Origin: Ophioderma brevispina
Lineage: Eukaryota > Echinodermata > Ophiuroidea > Amphilepidida > Ophiodermatidae
Assembly: GCA_023653785.1 (NCBI GenBank)
Contig: JAMKCH010005321.1
Location: 1 to 64,000 of the forward strand
DNA length: 64,000 nucleotides
Direction: 5' to 3'
Shown here: piece by piece, positions 1 to 12,114 of the stretch
Numbering within the stretch: the first letter of the stretch is position 1
Layout: each line of letters opens with the position of its first letter
Notes under the pieces: model-generated
What the model saw: only the letters and a program-made list of their open reading frames with translations
What the model was told of the DNA's origin: nothing
Database searches by the model: none
Position numbers and translations under genes: made by a program

Positions 1-563
1 CCTGTAACAACACATACATCAATTTGTATCACTCACTACCGATTAGTGTAGATTCAAAGCGACACCCACAGTATGCGGAAGAAGCGGAGGCAGCCATTGC
101 TTTCTCATTGTTGGTACTTACTCTTTGTTTTCTTTTTGGTCCGCAAACATGCGAGACGATGATTTCTAAAGATTACGTAACTTTTGGCCTCTCTATCTAT
201 ATAGAACCTCTTCGCTGTCACGTGTGCATTAGGATTATAACAAAACTTTCGAATGTGAAGTGTAGACCAGTTCATTCCGCGGTACCTTCTTTGGCAAATT
301 GCTTAGAAGTGGGAACCCCTCATCTGGTTTAGTTTTTACTGGTCGTTGAGAGCTTTTGGAATTGGAAAAGAAACTGGAATTTGGATGCATAAATATTTGG
401 AATACGTTGATTTGGAATTGGAATAAATTAGGGTACTAACTCTCCTGGCAAAATATGCTCCAATCATTCATCTCACAGGCTTTCTGTGTTTTTTCATTTC
501 TCAGGTGGTAAAGAATTTATACTATTATGGTATGCCTTGATATGGTGAACGATATCTTACGAT

Positions 564-600
564 ACAGTACATAGATTAAATTATGTAATCTATGTACTGT
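564..600. repeat. Perfect 15-bp hairpin
   Basis: ACAGTACATAGATTA (564-578) is followed after 7 bases by its exact reverse complement (586-600). Partly matching bases on both sides lengthen the arms. It looks like the core of a small palindromic repeat. No function is indicated. Confidence 0.8.
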
Positions 601-913
601 CATGTATGTATTATATCGAACGACTAATTTAAACAATCATTTTTGGACAGTACTATTGTAATATTTTTTGGGCATAATTACAGCTTTGCCCGGAAAATAG
701 AAATAGTGTGTTTCGTCACACCTTGTAACGCAAAACTCCAAAGGACACAAACACACCAAATGTGGCTAACCTCTAAATCTAATGTCAATGAAACTTTTTG
801 GATGATATTATATCAATTTTGGCATTTGAACAGCCGTTTTTTGTTTTTTACTTTTTAAGTTGTTTATAAAATACTCGTCCAATCAAGGGTTTTTCTATTA
901 CTTCACGACCAAT

Positions 914-939
914 GGGGGGGGGGGGTTACCGCCCCCCCC
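914..939. repeat. G12 run facing a C8 run
   Basis: A run of 12 G is separated by a few bases from a run of 8 C, so the two can pair as a G/C hairpin. The G run alone could also take part in a quadruplex. Length in such runs is unreliable in draft sequence. Confidence 0.7.
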
Positions 940-3649
940 GCCCGATTTTTTCATAATTAAGGGACAACCATCTTATTTGGTATCAGTGTGTAGCTACAAA
1001 TATCCTTTCTTCAAATAAAGTACAAATATATCAAGTTTCAAATATTCGTCATAGTGACGTCATAAGTTAGAGCTTATTTATAACGTTATTTGTAAGCAAT
1101 CCCAAAACAAAGGTTTTTCGACCATTTTCGCTAATTCATGCAAGCACAATTTGTATTTATTTGGCATGTGGGTGCCAAAGTAGCATCACATATTATTACT
1201 CTAAAAAGAAGTAATATTGTCAGTATTTTGCTTACAGGTCGCTCATACGTAACATAAGTACCATTTATTGCCTTTGTACACAGTATATTATAGGAACATG
1301 AGGAAGGTGGCAACCATCCCGCTACCTTCCGACTTTGACGGACACCCTGACCTCCGTGAAGGTGTTACCCGCGCACCCAAGGGCTCCAGTTTTTTTTCGC
1401 TAAATGACCGCAAAGGGATGAATTTACAATTACATAAAAGCATTAATCATATTTGTGTATGCGTTTTTGTGCACAATGAAGCTCCGTTGGGCGAGGGTTA
1501 ACCACGTTGTTCTTTCCAAACATACCGAGATATACAACAGATAATCCCAAATGTAAAGGAAATTCCATTCTTTAAAACAATCTGGTAAAAGTCAACCGAT
1601 CGCAGCCATTTCCGAATTTTGACATTTTTTTAAAAATAGACGCCATCTTGGATTTCCAAACTTGTATAAAAACCCCTTGTAGTGCCAAACCAATATACCG
1701 CACAAAATATACATCAATAGCTAAAATACCTACGAAGTAATAGCAATCCTTTTTGAAGGCCATTGGCCAAAATCAGCACATTCAGCCATTCTGTGAATCT
1801 TGACATTTTGTCAAATGGCAGCCATTGATTCGATAGTCAATTTAATGACCTTTTAATGCCCACAATATTGATATGGGCACCATAACGCAAATATTGGTCA
1901 AGATGTACAAACTGAAAATTCACATTTTTCGCAGCCATTTTGAAATTTGAGCATGGGGCAGCCATTTAAGTATTTTGAAAGTTATGTCAATCAATTAAGC
2001 ATGTCCATAACCTATAAATAGACACCAAAAATACCACAATCGGTCAATGTATACCAAAGTTAGGTTTTCCCCCACCCCTCCTCCCAGGACCCCGGGACCA
2101 CTTGGGCACGTTGTCTCTTAATAGCGGCACCATCGTGTTCAGCGGGAAAATTCAGTCTAGAAAAACCTCCAACACAAAATGAACACCATGTCCCAGCTGC
2201 GCGTGGCTTGTCGGGGACCGCTAAATAAGTGAAAGCCTGAATGTAAATGTTTGTAGCTGTGGCAGAAAAAGTAACCATTTTAACAAAATACGTTTTGCCA
2301 AAAATGCATTTTTTTTTTTTCAAGTATTTTTGCTTATTTTAGGGCAAACATTTGACTCTTAACTAAACTTCCATTTCACCAATTTTGTGTTGAGCAAGAC
2401 TTTTTTTGTGAATCACAATGTGTAACAACATAAGTCTACCAAAAAAGTAACAATTAAGTGTTTTTCAAATTCTTTCAGTTATTGTGGCCGAAAATATATT
2501 TTGTTTAAAATTTATTATCATTTTCTCAAATTTGTCTCAACCAAAATGGCATTTTGATGGCAAAAACCACATTCTAGGCAATTGTTAGTATTACATATAG
2601 CTGCCAAAGTCTGTATGGACACTGCACACAATATACAGAATATAATCTATTAAATCATGTTGTTACTGCATACACTTGTGGTATTTTTGTCCATTTTTTA
2701 AGGAAAAATTACTATTTTTGTTGATTTTTTTAGCCAAAAATTTACCTTTCTACCCAAAATAACTCCTTCTACTGCATTTTGTGCAGCAAAAATATAATCT
2801 GGCCTTTTTATGCAATGTTTAAAATGTAGATCTAAAACAAAAAGGTACTTATGTATCAAAATTTTGTGCTTTTGGATTTAAAATTAAAAAATCATGTTTT
2901 TTCTTTATTTTTAGCCCCAAAATAGGGGTTTTTGGCCAAAAAACACCCCTGCCACCAAATTGTTTGACCACAACCATCAGTTTCATAAATCCTATATAAT
3001 TGGCCTTTGAATAAAAGTGGTTGTGTTTTGTTGTACCGAGGGGAGGGGTTACTCGAAAAATAAAGCACTTTTTGAAGCTTGACCGCTCGCCTATGCATGC
3101 GCCGTGTTGATATTGCGCCATCACTAGCCATCTCGATCTGGAATTCGTTATTTCTAATAATAATCCGCGGCAACATCTTTCTATTATAGGCCTATGCCCT
3201 CTGTGATAATCGTCAACACAACTATCATGTTTCTAGAAAATTACATGAAAACCATGTATTATTGTAAATATACGAATTACAATTTTGAAGGGAAGATCTA
3301 CGTTTAGATAACCATAGCCATGCATGTGATGTACACAGGATAAAAGTTTATTATTCACTTTCTGTTTATAGTATATATTGAAATGCTGTTTCACTAGCTC
3401 ACAATGCATCATTTTCAATCGGAGGGATGTGCGGTGGTGCGAGGTACTCCGCAAAAAATCCATCAAAAGAGTCTGTCACTTTTTACTAATCAGGAAAGAA
3501 ATATTTAAATGTATCCCAAAGACCAATATGGAAGAAAATGAATATTGAATAAAATGTTCAAAAAGACCATTTTAGAAGCGGCTACTTCTCCCATGCAAAA
3601 CATTTTTTTCTTCTTCTTTCATCAGAACAACATTAAGCTCGTCGTGCCA

Positions 3650-4140
3650 CTTGGCAACATATTTTCTTATTTACCTCCTTTTGATGAAATTAAGGATGCA
3701 ATAAATTTTCTTATGACCCTTCCTTTCTTATCTTTTAACCAACAATCTCACAAAAAGGTTTATACGGGACTTGCCAGGAGGTCTCATTTTATTACCACTA
3801 CTGATGCAATTTTTAACCACCCTGATAAAACACCATATTCAAGGAAGTTGGTACGAATTTTGAACTTGTTCTTAAAATCATTTAGTGAAAGAATTGTGCC
3901 ATCATTATCCATCAGATCACTCACAATGTTCATTGTTAATGATTAAACCACAAGGAACATTTTAATACTTGGTAATATTAGACCAAGCAGAAAAACATCT
4001 TTCCAAAATTTATTGGGAGAGTGGGAATGAAACATAGAATTGATAATTTTAATTAAACCACCTTCAATATCAATACGATTAATCCTAGTAGTCTTACAGA
4101 AAAGGGTTACCCATTCTGTATCACTATTTTATAGTCTGTA
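3650..4140 (-). pseudogene. 3' end of an L1/Tx1-like LINE ORF2, decayed
   Basis: Read on the minus strand, 3826-3930 encodes a stretch containing DLMDNDGTILSLNDF and then KFKIRTNFLEY. This fits the conserved C-terminal segment found after the reverse transcriptase in L1/Tx1-type LINE ORF2 proteins (acidic residue, DL, N/D-G, sF..F..KF, N.L.Y). The upstream part (3930-4140) gives fragments such as FWKDVFL and WVTLF that also suit this region. Stops and frame changes break it, and no polymerase core is left. The plus-strand ORF over the same bases (3545-3946) is a shadow. I am fairly sure it is LINE sequence and less sure of the clade. Confidence 0.55.
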
Positions 4141-4679
4141 GTTTTTTCAAAGACGCCTCAATCAGGATCACCGAGTGCAGCGGAGGAGATTCCCTGTGAG
4201 AGGGCGATATACCACATCGTGTACAGGGACTGCAGGAAATAAACAATAAAATGCAACGCCTAGATGAAAGGCTAAAAAGTTTGGTTCCAAACTTTCCTTC
4301 AGTTACTGATAGATCATCCATTTTATCTCCGGCAAGTTCAAGATCCCTCTCGAATACCGATGTGGCAGGAGTAACAGTTCTTCGGTCTCATAGTCCACAT
4401 GCAACGGTGAAGAATAGGGCCTCGATTAAGTTAACTCTTTTCGCAACATTAGTTTCACGTTTAATTCCGTGTCGTCTATGGAGCCCGGACTATGTCTCTA
4501 AGGAGAGTCTATAACTCCTTTTACACCGGGATCCAAAGTCAGGTTTCACAACATTCCCCAACTACACATGACTGTATAGCCATTATCACGCAACATCTTC
4601 AGGAGGAAGATATTTCTAGAAAAATTGCCAGATTGACTGCCGCGACAGAACCCTCACGAGTTATATTCTGCACGTTAGC

Positions 4680-4850
4680 GTTTGTTATTCTAGATATAGG
4701 GATAGGAAAATATCTCCCACTGAAGTCCCTGTCTGGACAGTAGCTGAATATTTGAAAAGCCCTTTTGACTTAGGATTACAAACTTATACTATCAAGGAGT
4801 ACAGGGCAGCTATTCAAGCTGTTCATAAGGGATGCCCAAATGGTTTATAG
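4680..4850 (+). pseudogene. Possible tyrosine-recombinase (DIRS/Crypton-like) fragment
   Basis: One plus-strand frame ends with WTVAEYLKSPFDLGL followed by TIKEYRAAIQAVHKG and then a stop at about 4848. The pattern (a helix, GL..(Y/S)TI..YR.AI...H) resembles the core-binding N-terminal domain of tyrosine recombinases carried by DIRS/Ngaro and Crypton elements. No catalytic R..H..R..Y residues are visible. Two short open frames upstream (4251-4514 and 4492-4743) overlap it in other frames and could be more of the same decayed element. The assignment rests on a short motif and could be coincidence. Confidence 0.3.
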
Positions 4851-4989
4851 TTGCGCGGTGATGAGTCGTTTTTCTTGACTGTATGCGTCAATAACATATG
4901 TCCTATACTCGATTCATCTGATATGTGACCCCGTACCATTCTTGCGGAGGTGAAAAATTCAATGAGGCGCAGGGACTTCTGTCAATCAT

Positions 4990-5500
4990 GTTATTGTGAG
5001 CAATGTTAAGGCCTGAAATACACTATAGTGCGTTTCCATACATGAATGAAATTTTATTTAGTGGCAGGTGAGTGAGTTAAATCACCGGAGTGTCCTCAAT
5101 CCGGTGTGGCACGTGCATTTGAATATTTTTTCATTTTCCCAGTAGAGTCCCTCTCCGAATAGGTCCAAAACTCCAGGGGGACGAACGTATCAACGCGAAT
5201 CGAGTATAACGATAGAGTTATATAATTCCGGCATTGGGATCTTCGTACGATTCTGAAATGGTTGAATGAACAAGCTCCGAACCTTTGTAATCGGCAACCT
5301 TATGCAATTTATCAAAGCAGCCTTTTTAATCGCGGTGGTCTCTGACGCCGTCCATCAGAGATTCGTGCGTTAGCATTCGGTCGCCATATTTTTTTGCAAC
5401 GATATATTTTCGGCCATTTTTTGTCGAAAAATGCGCCAAGTAATTTTTCTGCATAATCCATGTTTTTTTATAAACCAAATTCTACGTATAGTCAGGCGTA
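4990..5500. other. Non-coding stretch
   Basis: I see no coding similarity, tRNA-like boxes or inverted ends here. It ends where the LINE at 5.5 kb begins, which is probably that element's 5' truncation point. Confidence 0.5.
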
Positions 5501-6480
5501 AATGGCGCAACAGTGTACTAAATGCAGAACCATACAACTCTTTCTGCACAGTGGGATCAGACCACAGAGAAGTTTCTATGAAGTCAGGCTAAGTCTCCGA
5601 GTACCACAACCTTCCCAGCGAGTAAAGTGTGACTGGAAGAAATTCAATGAGTACCCTGAACTACAACAACAATACACTGTGAAGGTACGCAACCGTTTCC
5701 AGGTCTTGGAAGAAAGAGAGAATTCATCAAAGAGGTATCAGAGATTCGTAGATGCCAACAATGAGGCAATGGAGGTCTGTGTTCCGAAGAGGGGGAAGGC
5801 CAAAAGAAATTCACACTCTAAATATCCTGATGTGATTAAGGCAAGGGAGAACATGGAGGCTGTTAGATGAAAATACAATTCGACAGAATCAGATGAAGAT
5901 GGCGAGCTGCTGAAGCAAGCAAAGGAGCTTCTCTTTAATACCTACGACAGACTGAGAGAAAGGGAAATACTAGAGAAAGTCAATCGAGTACAGCATGCCC
6001 ATGGCGCTGGCAGATACGGCGAGGCATGGTAGGTCATCAATGAGGTTACAGGAAGAAAAAAAACTCAAAGGAAGGGCAGGTTGCAGGTGCAAGCCCTGAA
6101 AGAGTAAACACGTGGTTTATACACTTCAAGGGGCTCCTAGATGAAGCACCAAGTGTGGCTGACTCTGAAGAGGAGATACCAACAGTATTCACTGACCTCA
6201 ATATTGATGATGGCCCATTTACATGGAAATCTATCCCAGGCAAATTCGTCCTTTGAAGTCAGGGCAAAAGCCCGGGCCGGACAATGTCCCCCAGAGGGAT
6301 TCAGAACTGTGATAGATTACATTGTGACTCGAATATCAACAGGGCTTTAATGGAGAACAACACGCCTGAGCAATGGTCACTCTTCTAAAATCACCCAGTG
6401 CCCTAAAACTGAAATCTTATCCACACTGAAACTACAGAGGTATCAGTCTGACGTTTATTATTACGAAGCTCTTCAACCGC

Positions 6481-7110
6481 ATGATTCTCAACAGAATCAG
6501 GAATGTCATAGATCCCAAACTAAGAGTAAACCAGAATGGCTTCAGGCCAAATCGAACGACTGTAGCTCAAATCCTAGCCCTTAGACGTATCCTTGAAGAA
6601 GTGAATAGGAACAACTTGCCTGCGGTTCTGACGTTTATTGACTTCAAGAAAGCGTTTGACTCCATCCACCGAAGCAAGATGATGAAAATCCTCAAAGCCT
6701 ATGGTATCCCACAAAATCTTCTTAATGCCATAGGAAATATATATTCCAACACAAGGGTTAAGGTTGTTACGCTGGACGGAGAGACGCAGGAATTCGATAT
6801 CATGGCCAGAGTACTGCAAGGAGACACACTTGCACCATTTCTCTTTATTATCGTACTTGATTATGGCCTAAGGCGTGCCACAAGCAGCATGAAAACCGAA
6901 CTTGGATTCACAGTAACACCAAGAAAGTCCAGAAGAGTTCCGGCTGTCACACTTACTGCTTTGGACTTTGCGGATGACATTTGTCTCTTATGTAACCAGA
7001 TTCAGCATGCTCAGCAATTACTCTGGAGGGAAGAAACAGAATGCAATAAGATGGGGCTTTGCCTGAATGCCAAAAAGACAGAGGTAATGACATGCAATAT
7101 GAGGCACTGA
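6481..7110 (+). pseudogene. LINE reverse transcriptase domain
   Basis: A 209-residue open frame with the reverse transcriptase blocks in order: NQNGFRPNRTT near residue 18, LTFIDFKKAFDSIHR near residue 50 (fingers/palm, first catalytic Asp), LQGDTLAPFLF near residue 113, and the catalytic FADD box (ALDFADDICLL) near residue 160. KKTEVMTCN follows at the end. It stops at a TGA (7108-7110). The same frame then continues across 7129-7374, so this stop is a single in-frame interruption. The enzyme would copy the element's RNA at the target site. This copy is inactive because of the stop, the later frameshift and the missing endonuclease. Confidence 0.85.
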
Positions 7111-7128
7111 GAACCGCTGCAGGGGCAG

Positions 7129-7688
7129 TTGAAATACCTTGGATCATGGATAGAATCCACAGACGCCAATATCAAAATCAGGAAGGCACTTTCATGGAAA
7201 GCCCTAAACAAGATGAACCACATATGGAAATCCCATATGTCCCGAGAAGTAAAATTGAGCTTCTTCACAGCAACTGTAGAATCAGTATTACTGTATGGTT
7301 GCGAAGCATGGTCATTAACCCCAGTTCTGGAGAGGTCTCTCAATGGCTGTTACACCAGTATGCTGAGGACATAGTGCTTAACATCAACTGGAGACAACGG
7401 CTTCATAACTCTGTGCTTTATGGTGAACTACCTAAAGTTGGAGACAAGGTAGCAACAAGAAGGATGCATCTCGCAGGCCACTGTTACCGCCACCCTGAGC
7501 TGTGTACCAGCAGACTTGTTCTGTGGGAACCAACACATGGACATCGGACAAGGGGCGGACAACGAAAAACTTATGTAGACATCCTGAAAAGGGACACAGG
7601 AGTGGTAGACACAAATGAGCTTGCGACATGCATGCAGGATAGTGTAGACTGGATGATCCGTGCTAGATCCCGGCTGAGGCCGACTTAG
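7129..7688 (+). pseudogene. LINE C-terminal domain, frameshifted
   Basis: In the frame of the reverse transcriptase, 7129-7374 encodes LKYLGSWI and then LLYGCEAWSLT, both common in the region after the RT core of many invertebrate LINEs. Close to 7370 the reading passes to another frame, which runs to 7688 (HLAGHCYRHPELCTS, VLWEPTHGHR, and the end SRLRPT). The two frames together cover the expected domain without a large gap, so a small indel near 7370 is the break. Confidence 0.75.
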
Positions 7689-7702
7689 TAGTAGTAGTAT
7701 GG

Positions 7703-8096
7703 TATGGAGTACACATTCAATAAAACACGTAGTCACAATAGCCAACACGGCTTCCACAAAAGTTGATGGTGAAACCATCCATGTTGATCATCCTCAAATG
7801 CTATTTCAGCCTGAGACTAATATCTATAGGTAATACCTATTAGGTATAGTCATCCCAGTTTCAGCGTTGTTTTAATGGATCGTCAGCTTTGTTTCAACCA
7901 TCTGAGCTCATCTGGACTTCTCCGTGAGTGAGGCAAACAAGCCAGCACTTGCAGATGCTATCCGGAACATGGCTCATGCAACCCACATGCCCATACTTTT
8001 ATAGGAGAGTTCTCGTGTGCTTTCATGCTTCTTCCAAATGCCTTTGACGCGTTCTGTAGGTCAGAAGGAACTCAAAGAATCTGAGAATGTAGAACA
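7703..8096. other. Non-coding stretch
   Basis: This lies between the LINE 3' end and the TTAA-flanked MITE. I see no gene, RNA or repeat in it. Confidence 0.5.
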
Positions 8097-8623
8097 TTAA
8101 AGCGGCACTGGCACATTTTCAGAAAATATGAAATTTCTTCAATTTGCTCTCAAATGATAGTCTAGGCCATTGGAAGAACAGGGATATATTTTACACATAA
8201 AAATAACATACCCCAAAACAGATAGGGACATTGATATGAGGATAAAGACATCCAGGTAATTTGTAGGCCAACTTTTAAGTTTTCCATAAATTTAATCAAC
8301 AAATGTGTATATTACATGAATATTTTTGACTCGTACTCACTGATATTAAAACCACAAAGGTTATAGACCGATCAAACAGTGTGCATAGCGTGGGAAACGT
8401 GCGTGTTCTTGTGTTAAACGCCATTTTCGTCGTCTGCTGAATTTAATGTCGCCGGCGACGCTAAATTATAAAATCGATCTGTTTACCCATAAGGAACCTG
8501 ATTTGGTCTTAATCATTTCGTGTGAGGGCTTTTGTATATAAAAGCCTTACAACCATGCAAAAATATCGATTTTGAAAAATCTTGAGGGCGCACTATTTTT
8601 CAAATGTGCCAGTGTCTCTTTAA
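8097..8623. mobile_element. TTAA-flanked MITE, about 0.53 kb
   Basis: Starts TTAA AGCGGCACTGGCACATTT (8097) and ends with the near-perfect reverse complement, so the ends read as TTAA AG(C/A)G(G/A)CACTGGCACATTT from both sides. TTAA at 8097-8100 and 8620-8623 would be the target duplication, the signature of piggyBac-type transposition. No transposase is encoded, so it would be a non-autonomous derivative. Confidence 0.65.
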
Positions 8624-8904
8624 GTGGCTTAAGGAAGCAATGGGTCCAGATACCTGCCACTTGTTATCTTTCTTGTATGTTGTGTGGTTGCGTCACAACA
8701 CCTCTGAGGTTGTTGGAATGGGGAAGGCACAGTTCTCTAAAAGCTGAATTCAGAGGCAGGCAAAAAATCTTTTCGATAAACCTCCAAGATGAGAGATGAT
8801 TCAAGTGTGAAAAGCGTGGTTATCGGTTTGTAATATATATATGGAGGGACGTGGATGAAGGATGGTTTATCTAGGCAATGATATTCCTCTCTACTCATCT
8901 ACCA

Positions 8905-8960
8905 ATTCTGGCTCTCGAACTTGCGATCTCCATGGCCAGTGACTAGACTGCATATTCCAA
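8905..8960 (-). repeat. tRNA-like 3' half (SINE relic?)
   Basis: On the minus strand the sequence GCAAGTTCGAGAGCC resembles a Pol III B box and T arm. No convincing A box is in place, so this is at most a remnant of a tRNA-derived repeat. Confidence 0.3.
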
Positions 8961-9139
8961 GAAAACTCAGAACAATTGGTGATTGTTGCTTTTCCAGTTG
9001 CCGGTCCCGTACCTGGAACACACTTCCTATATCCATCACGTTTTTATCAAAAAATTGTTAAAGTCATTTCTATATCCTAATTATTAGTTTTCTTGCTGGT
9101 TCGTTCCAGTCACTTGTTGTTTTGCTCTTTTGTAATGGC

Positions 9140-9420
9140 ACCAGATTCTTTTGGATAGGCGCCTTATAAATTCTCTTGTACTGCGTTACAGGCGATTCCG
9201 AGAAAAGGTGGGAACTTGGACTTCCTCAGTGCAAGTTCCTAATCTTCCGCCGACCAATGTGGCTGCTCGCTATTACAGTGCTCGAGTGAATTATCACATC
9301 AGCAGTGGATGGACAATGGCTCCAAATTGGGGTGAAAATATCAATGATCATCTTGAAATTCCTTCAAAAACAGACTGTGTTACAATGTTTGAACTGCCAA
9401 AAAAGCGTGGCCTGAATATT
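9140..9420 (+). pseudogene. Fragment of a transposon-associated invertebrate protein
   Basis: The open frame at 9151-9528 begins RYRRFREKVGTWTSSVQVPN and continues with LPPTNVAARYYSARVNYHI and W.MAPNWGENI. I recall the pattern LPPT..AA..YHS.RVY.QVQ.W followed by a GW block from large multicopy proteins of invertebrate genomes that end in a Cys-rich (CXC-like) segment. The Cys-rich part is not present here: the frame loses similarity after about 9420 and reads through unrelated bases. I treat it as a relic of a repeat family and not as a host gene. The family name is uncertain. Confidence 0.35.
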
Positions 9421-9469
9421 CTGTTGATTGTCTTCTTCTTTTTGCGTATGAGGCAAGCAGCTAAATATG

Positions 9470-10160
9470 TGAAGTTGGGTGGCGGCCCAGCCCAGGGGGC
9501 CAGCTCACTGTTGATGGTTAGGGTTTGAGAGTCTATATCTACGGTGGCGAGGTAGGGCACTCTTTCAGAATTGATCCGCAGTCTGTGATGGAGAGCCACA
9601 TTTCCAGGGATGGAGATTGTCGCAGCCCCATCGGTGATATTATGTTGAAAAACCGGACTCCTGTGCGACTCTGTTCAGGTGACCCATTCCTACGTGGAAA
9701 ATGGCTACACAGTGGCAAAGTTCTGTCATAGGCGTGAAAGTGAATTGTCGGGTTTTGGAGTATGTAGCCAGGCAGTGTTTCAGGTCTGTAAGATGTGAAT
9801 GGGGAGCTGGGGGGTTTAGTAGTGTGACTAGTGCAAGGCAATATCCAGCAAAACTCATCCTCGGTAGGTTCGTTACCTAATCAGAGCACAAATGAGGATT
9901 TCTCTCATACATTAAGTGAAGATGTCAAGTAATTCTCTCTCTTAACATCATTGTAAGCTATTGTAGTTTACAATCAAGGTTACCTACAAACCAACGAAAT
10001 TATATTAACTTTGGATTTGGTGGAAAATGGCAGGCATCTTTAGAACTGATGGACTAATTATAAGGCCAATGTACTAAACTTAGAAAACATATGATATACA
10101 GGCAATAATATGCGCAATGATAATAATTAGGCGAAAAACATATGCATCAAGCACAATATT
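9470..10160. other. Non-coding stretch
   Basis: Several short open frames occur on both strands, but none resembles a known protein. No tandem or inverted repeat stands out. Confidence 0.5.
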
Positions 10161-10164
10161 AGGT

Positions 10165-10285
10165 GACGTTTCATATAGAAGAACCATTGATGCAAATGAG
10201 GTATTACAAATTGATTCCGTCATGCGCTGTTGACGGAATCAAATGGTAATACCCATTGGCATCCATGGGACTTCTATAGAACGTC
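10165..10285. mobile_element. 121-bp near-perfect palindrome (fold-back MITE)
   Basis: The left half from GACGTTTCATATAGAAG and the right half ending CTTCTATAGAACGTC are reverse complements with few mismatches. The inner arms include ATTGATTCCGTCA against TGACGGAATCAA. The centre is at about 10225 and the loop is only about 8 bases. This is the form of a fold-back or hairpin MITE. Confidence 0.75.
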
Positions 10286-10544
10286 TACCCCATAGACTCA
10301 AAAATATGGGACTCTTATTTGGCGGGAAAATCGCCGCCATCGTCGAAACTGCCGCCATATCCAGATCTCACATTTGTCATAGTTAATTTGAAAATAATAT
10401 GTGATAATGGTTACTTTTACAATAAAGTTTTTAAAACCAAATGCACGAAAACCACTATTGTTGAAAAAATATATTAAACGGCCATTTTGGTTATATTATC
10501 ATTAGATATTTTCCAATCTTCAATTTTTTCTATTTTACTATTAA

Positions 10545-10590
10545 TCACATACACGCACACAAAAACAACACACACACAAAAAAAACAATA
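10545..10590 (+). repeat. Imperfect CA-rich microsatellite
   Basis: Runs of CA and AAAC repeats, including ACACACACACAAAAAAAA. Confidence 0.7.
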
Positions 10591-10666
10591 TGTTGCAATC
10601 TGTTTAAGGTCAAACCACAGGTTCAACTTGACTATATTGGTAGTCCCAATTCATTCTAGGACTATG

Positions 10667-11060
10667 TCATCTTCTTGGTTGCCAAATCATCCGAAAGCGT
10701 TTCAAGACGTTTAAGTATTTTTGAAGAAATTGAGATACGGCGTTTTATCCCCAATATTGCTATTGTTTCCATATACGCACATAGATTCAAGCTAACTCAA
10801 TTCAAGTCGAAACCTGTAGTGCTATCGTTTTGGAATCGTTGTTGACAAAAATCAGGTATTGGGGAGAAGGAGCTCACAAGCATCCTATGGGCTGCAATTA
10901 GGTTATTCAGCCTCAGGGCTAAGCCTCTATTTCGCACCGTTTGATGGAATGCGTTTTAACGGCGCTTTGTTGCGATATTCGCAGCATGATGAGGGGCGGA
11001 GGGGGATTATATTAGCGCATAGGCTTGTGGTATTGGGGCACACCACTGGACGTATGATGT
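10667..11060 (+). repeat. Dispersed repeat family A, copy 1
   Basis: Shares a colinear series of phrases with 11140-11960 and 15895-16355: a block near AATCATC.(G/A)AAAGCG, a block near TTCAAGCTA, and AAACCTG.AGTGCTAT. The part from 10850 (AAAATCAGGTAT, then GCGCTTTGTTGCGATA) matches 11775-11925. No protein is encoded. Confidence 0.65.
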
Positions 11061-11139
11061 TAACATAATTAAATGGGATACTAGATTTATCAAGACAGTA
11101 ATGTTAAAATAGGTGAGTTGTGCAACCCAAAGGTTAACA

Positions 11140-11960
11140 ATTTGATGTGGCTTTTAAGTCCCGATGGGAGTGGAAATCATCTAAAGACGATTTTAAGACT
11201 GTTTGAAGTATTTTTGAAGAAATCTAGTTCGCAATGCAACCCTCAATATACGAGCAAATCAGACGCATTTTTTATGCGAGTATACGCCCATATGAAAACG
11301 TTCATCACGGTAGAAGTTCCTTTTACTTAAGAAGTCCAGATACGGGTGCTTTTAACCTCCAGCATGCTATTGTTTTCCTTATAAGAAAATAAATTCAAGC
11401 TACTGTATGCCGAAACCTGAAGTGCTATGTGATAATATTGATATTATGTGATAGAGAACGATATGAAAATGTATATTCCGAAGAGAAAATTGTTTTATCG
11501 GAGTGTTTTATGAGTTTGGGGTCTTGGTGGCATGCAACAAAATGTGTGTTTTAGCAATGCAGATAAATAGAACACATGACCGAAATTGCCCAAAAGGCCC
11601 CATGTCACTGGGGAAAAGCGAAAAATAACTTAAAATCACCGAATCCGCAAAAATATCCTTAAATCGTTGAAGATTTCCTAAAGTTGCGAGGTTTGTGTTA
11701 GGCATTTTAACGTGATTTTGGAAGTTTGTGCGTTACTTTACGCTATTTCCCCAGTGGCATGGGGCCTGTTGGACAAAAATCAGGTATAGGTTGATAGGCT
11801 TGTTCAACACGTCTCACAAGCATCCCTTGGGACTATGAGATTTTAAGGGCCTACAAGCCTCTATTTTCGCGCCGTTTTGATTGAAATGCTTATAACGGCG
11901 CTGTGTTGCGATATGAGGGGCGGAAGGGGGAGAGCAGATGGTCATGTGAGTGCAACAAAG
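11140..11960 (+). repeat. Dispersed repeat family A, copy 2 (longest)
   Basis: Contains the blocks of copy 1 plus a segment (11505-11700: GCAGATAAATAGAACACATG, CCATGTCACTGGGG, CACCGAATCCGCAA) that recurs at 16200-16350. Short direct matches suggest the family unit is about 0.8 kb. Confidence 0.65.
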
Positions 11961-12114
11961 TCGTATCTACATTTCATGATTTTACAGGAGAAGCCTTTTT
12001 GTGTTTCATTCTTTTGTGACTTTTCAAATGAGAATAATTTCCTACACAAGATAAAAATGTATTTTTTTTTTAATATCTTATAAATATCTAATTTTTCAAT
12101 TCGACTAATTAAGA

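Larger units (their letters stand above)
1..3600. other. Non-coding stretch, no gene recognised
   Basis: AT-rich sequence in which no open frame resembles a protein family I know. Around 1590-2050 the motif GCAGCCAT recurs at irregular spacing beside a recurring phrase similar to ATTTTGACATTTTT. This suggests an old imperfect tandem repeat rather than coding sequence. A short perfect hairpin and a G-run/C-run pair are listed separately. Confidence 0.6.
5500..7702 (+). mobile_element. 5'-truncated non-LTR retrotransposon (LINE) with RT
   Basis: Element order on the plus strand is as follows. The tail of an apurinic-type endonuclease comes first: SGSDH is readable at about 5545-5565, one frame away from the open frame that follows. 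Next is the EN-RT linker (5502-5870, with CDWKKFNEYPELQ and YTVKVRNRFQVLEE). A broken stretch (5870-6480) follows, then the reverse transcriptase (6481-7110) and a C-terminal domain (7129-7688). The 3' end is a short TAG trinucleotide repeat just after the final stop, as seen in several LINE families. Nearly all of the endonuclease is missing, which is typical of incomplete reverse transcription. At least one in-frame stop and several frameshifts make it inactive. The clade is not resolved; RTE-like and related families are candidates. Confidence 0.85.

Noticed and set aside
3545..3946. 133-residue plus-strand frame
   Set aside because: It is the complement of the LINE C-terminal segment on the minus strand and matches no family.
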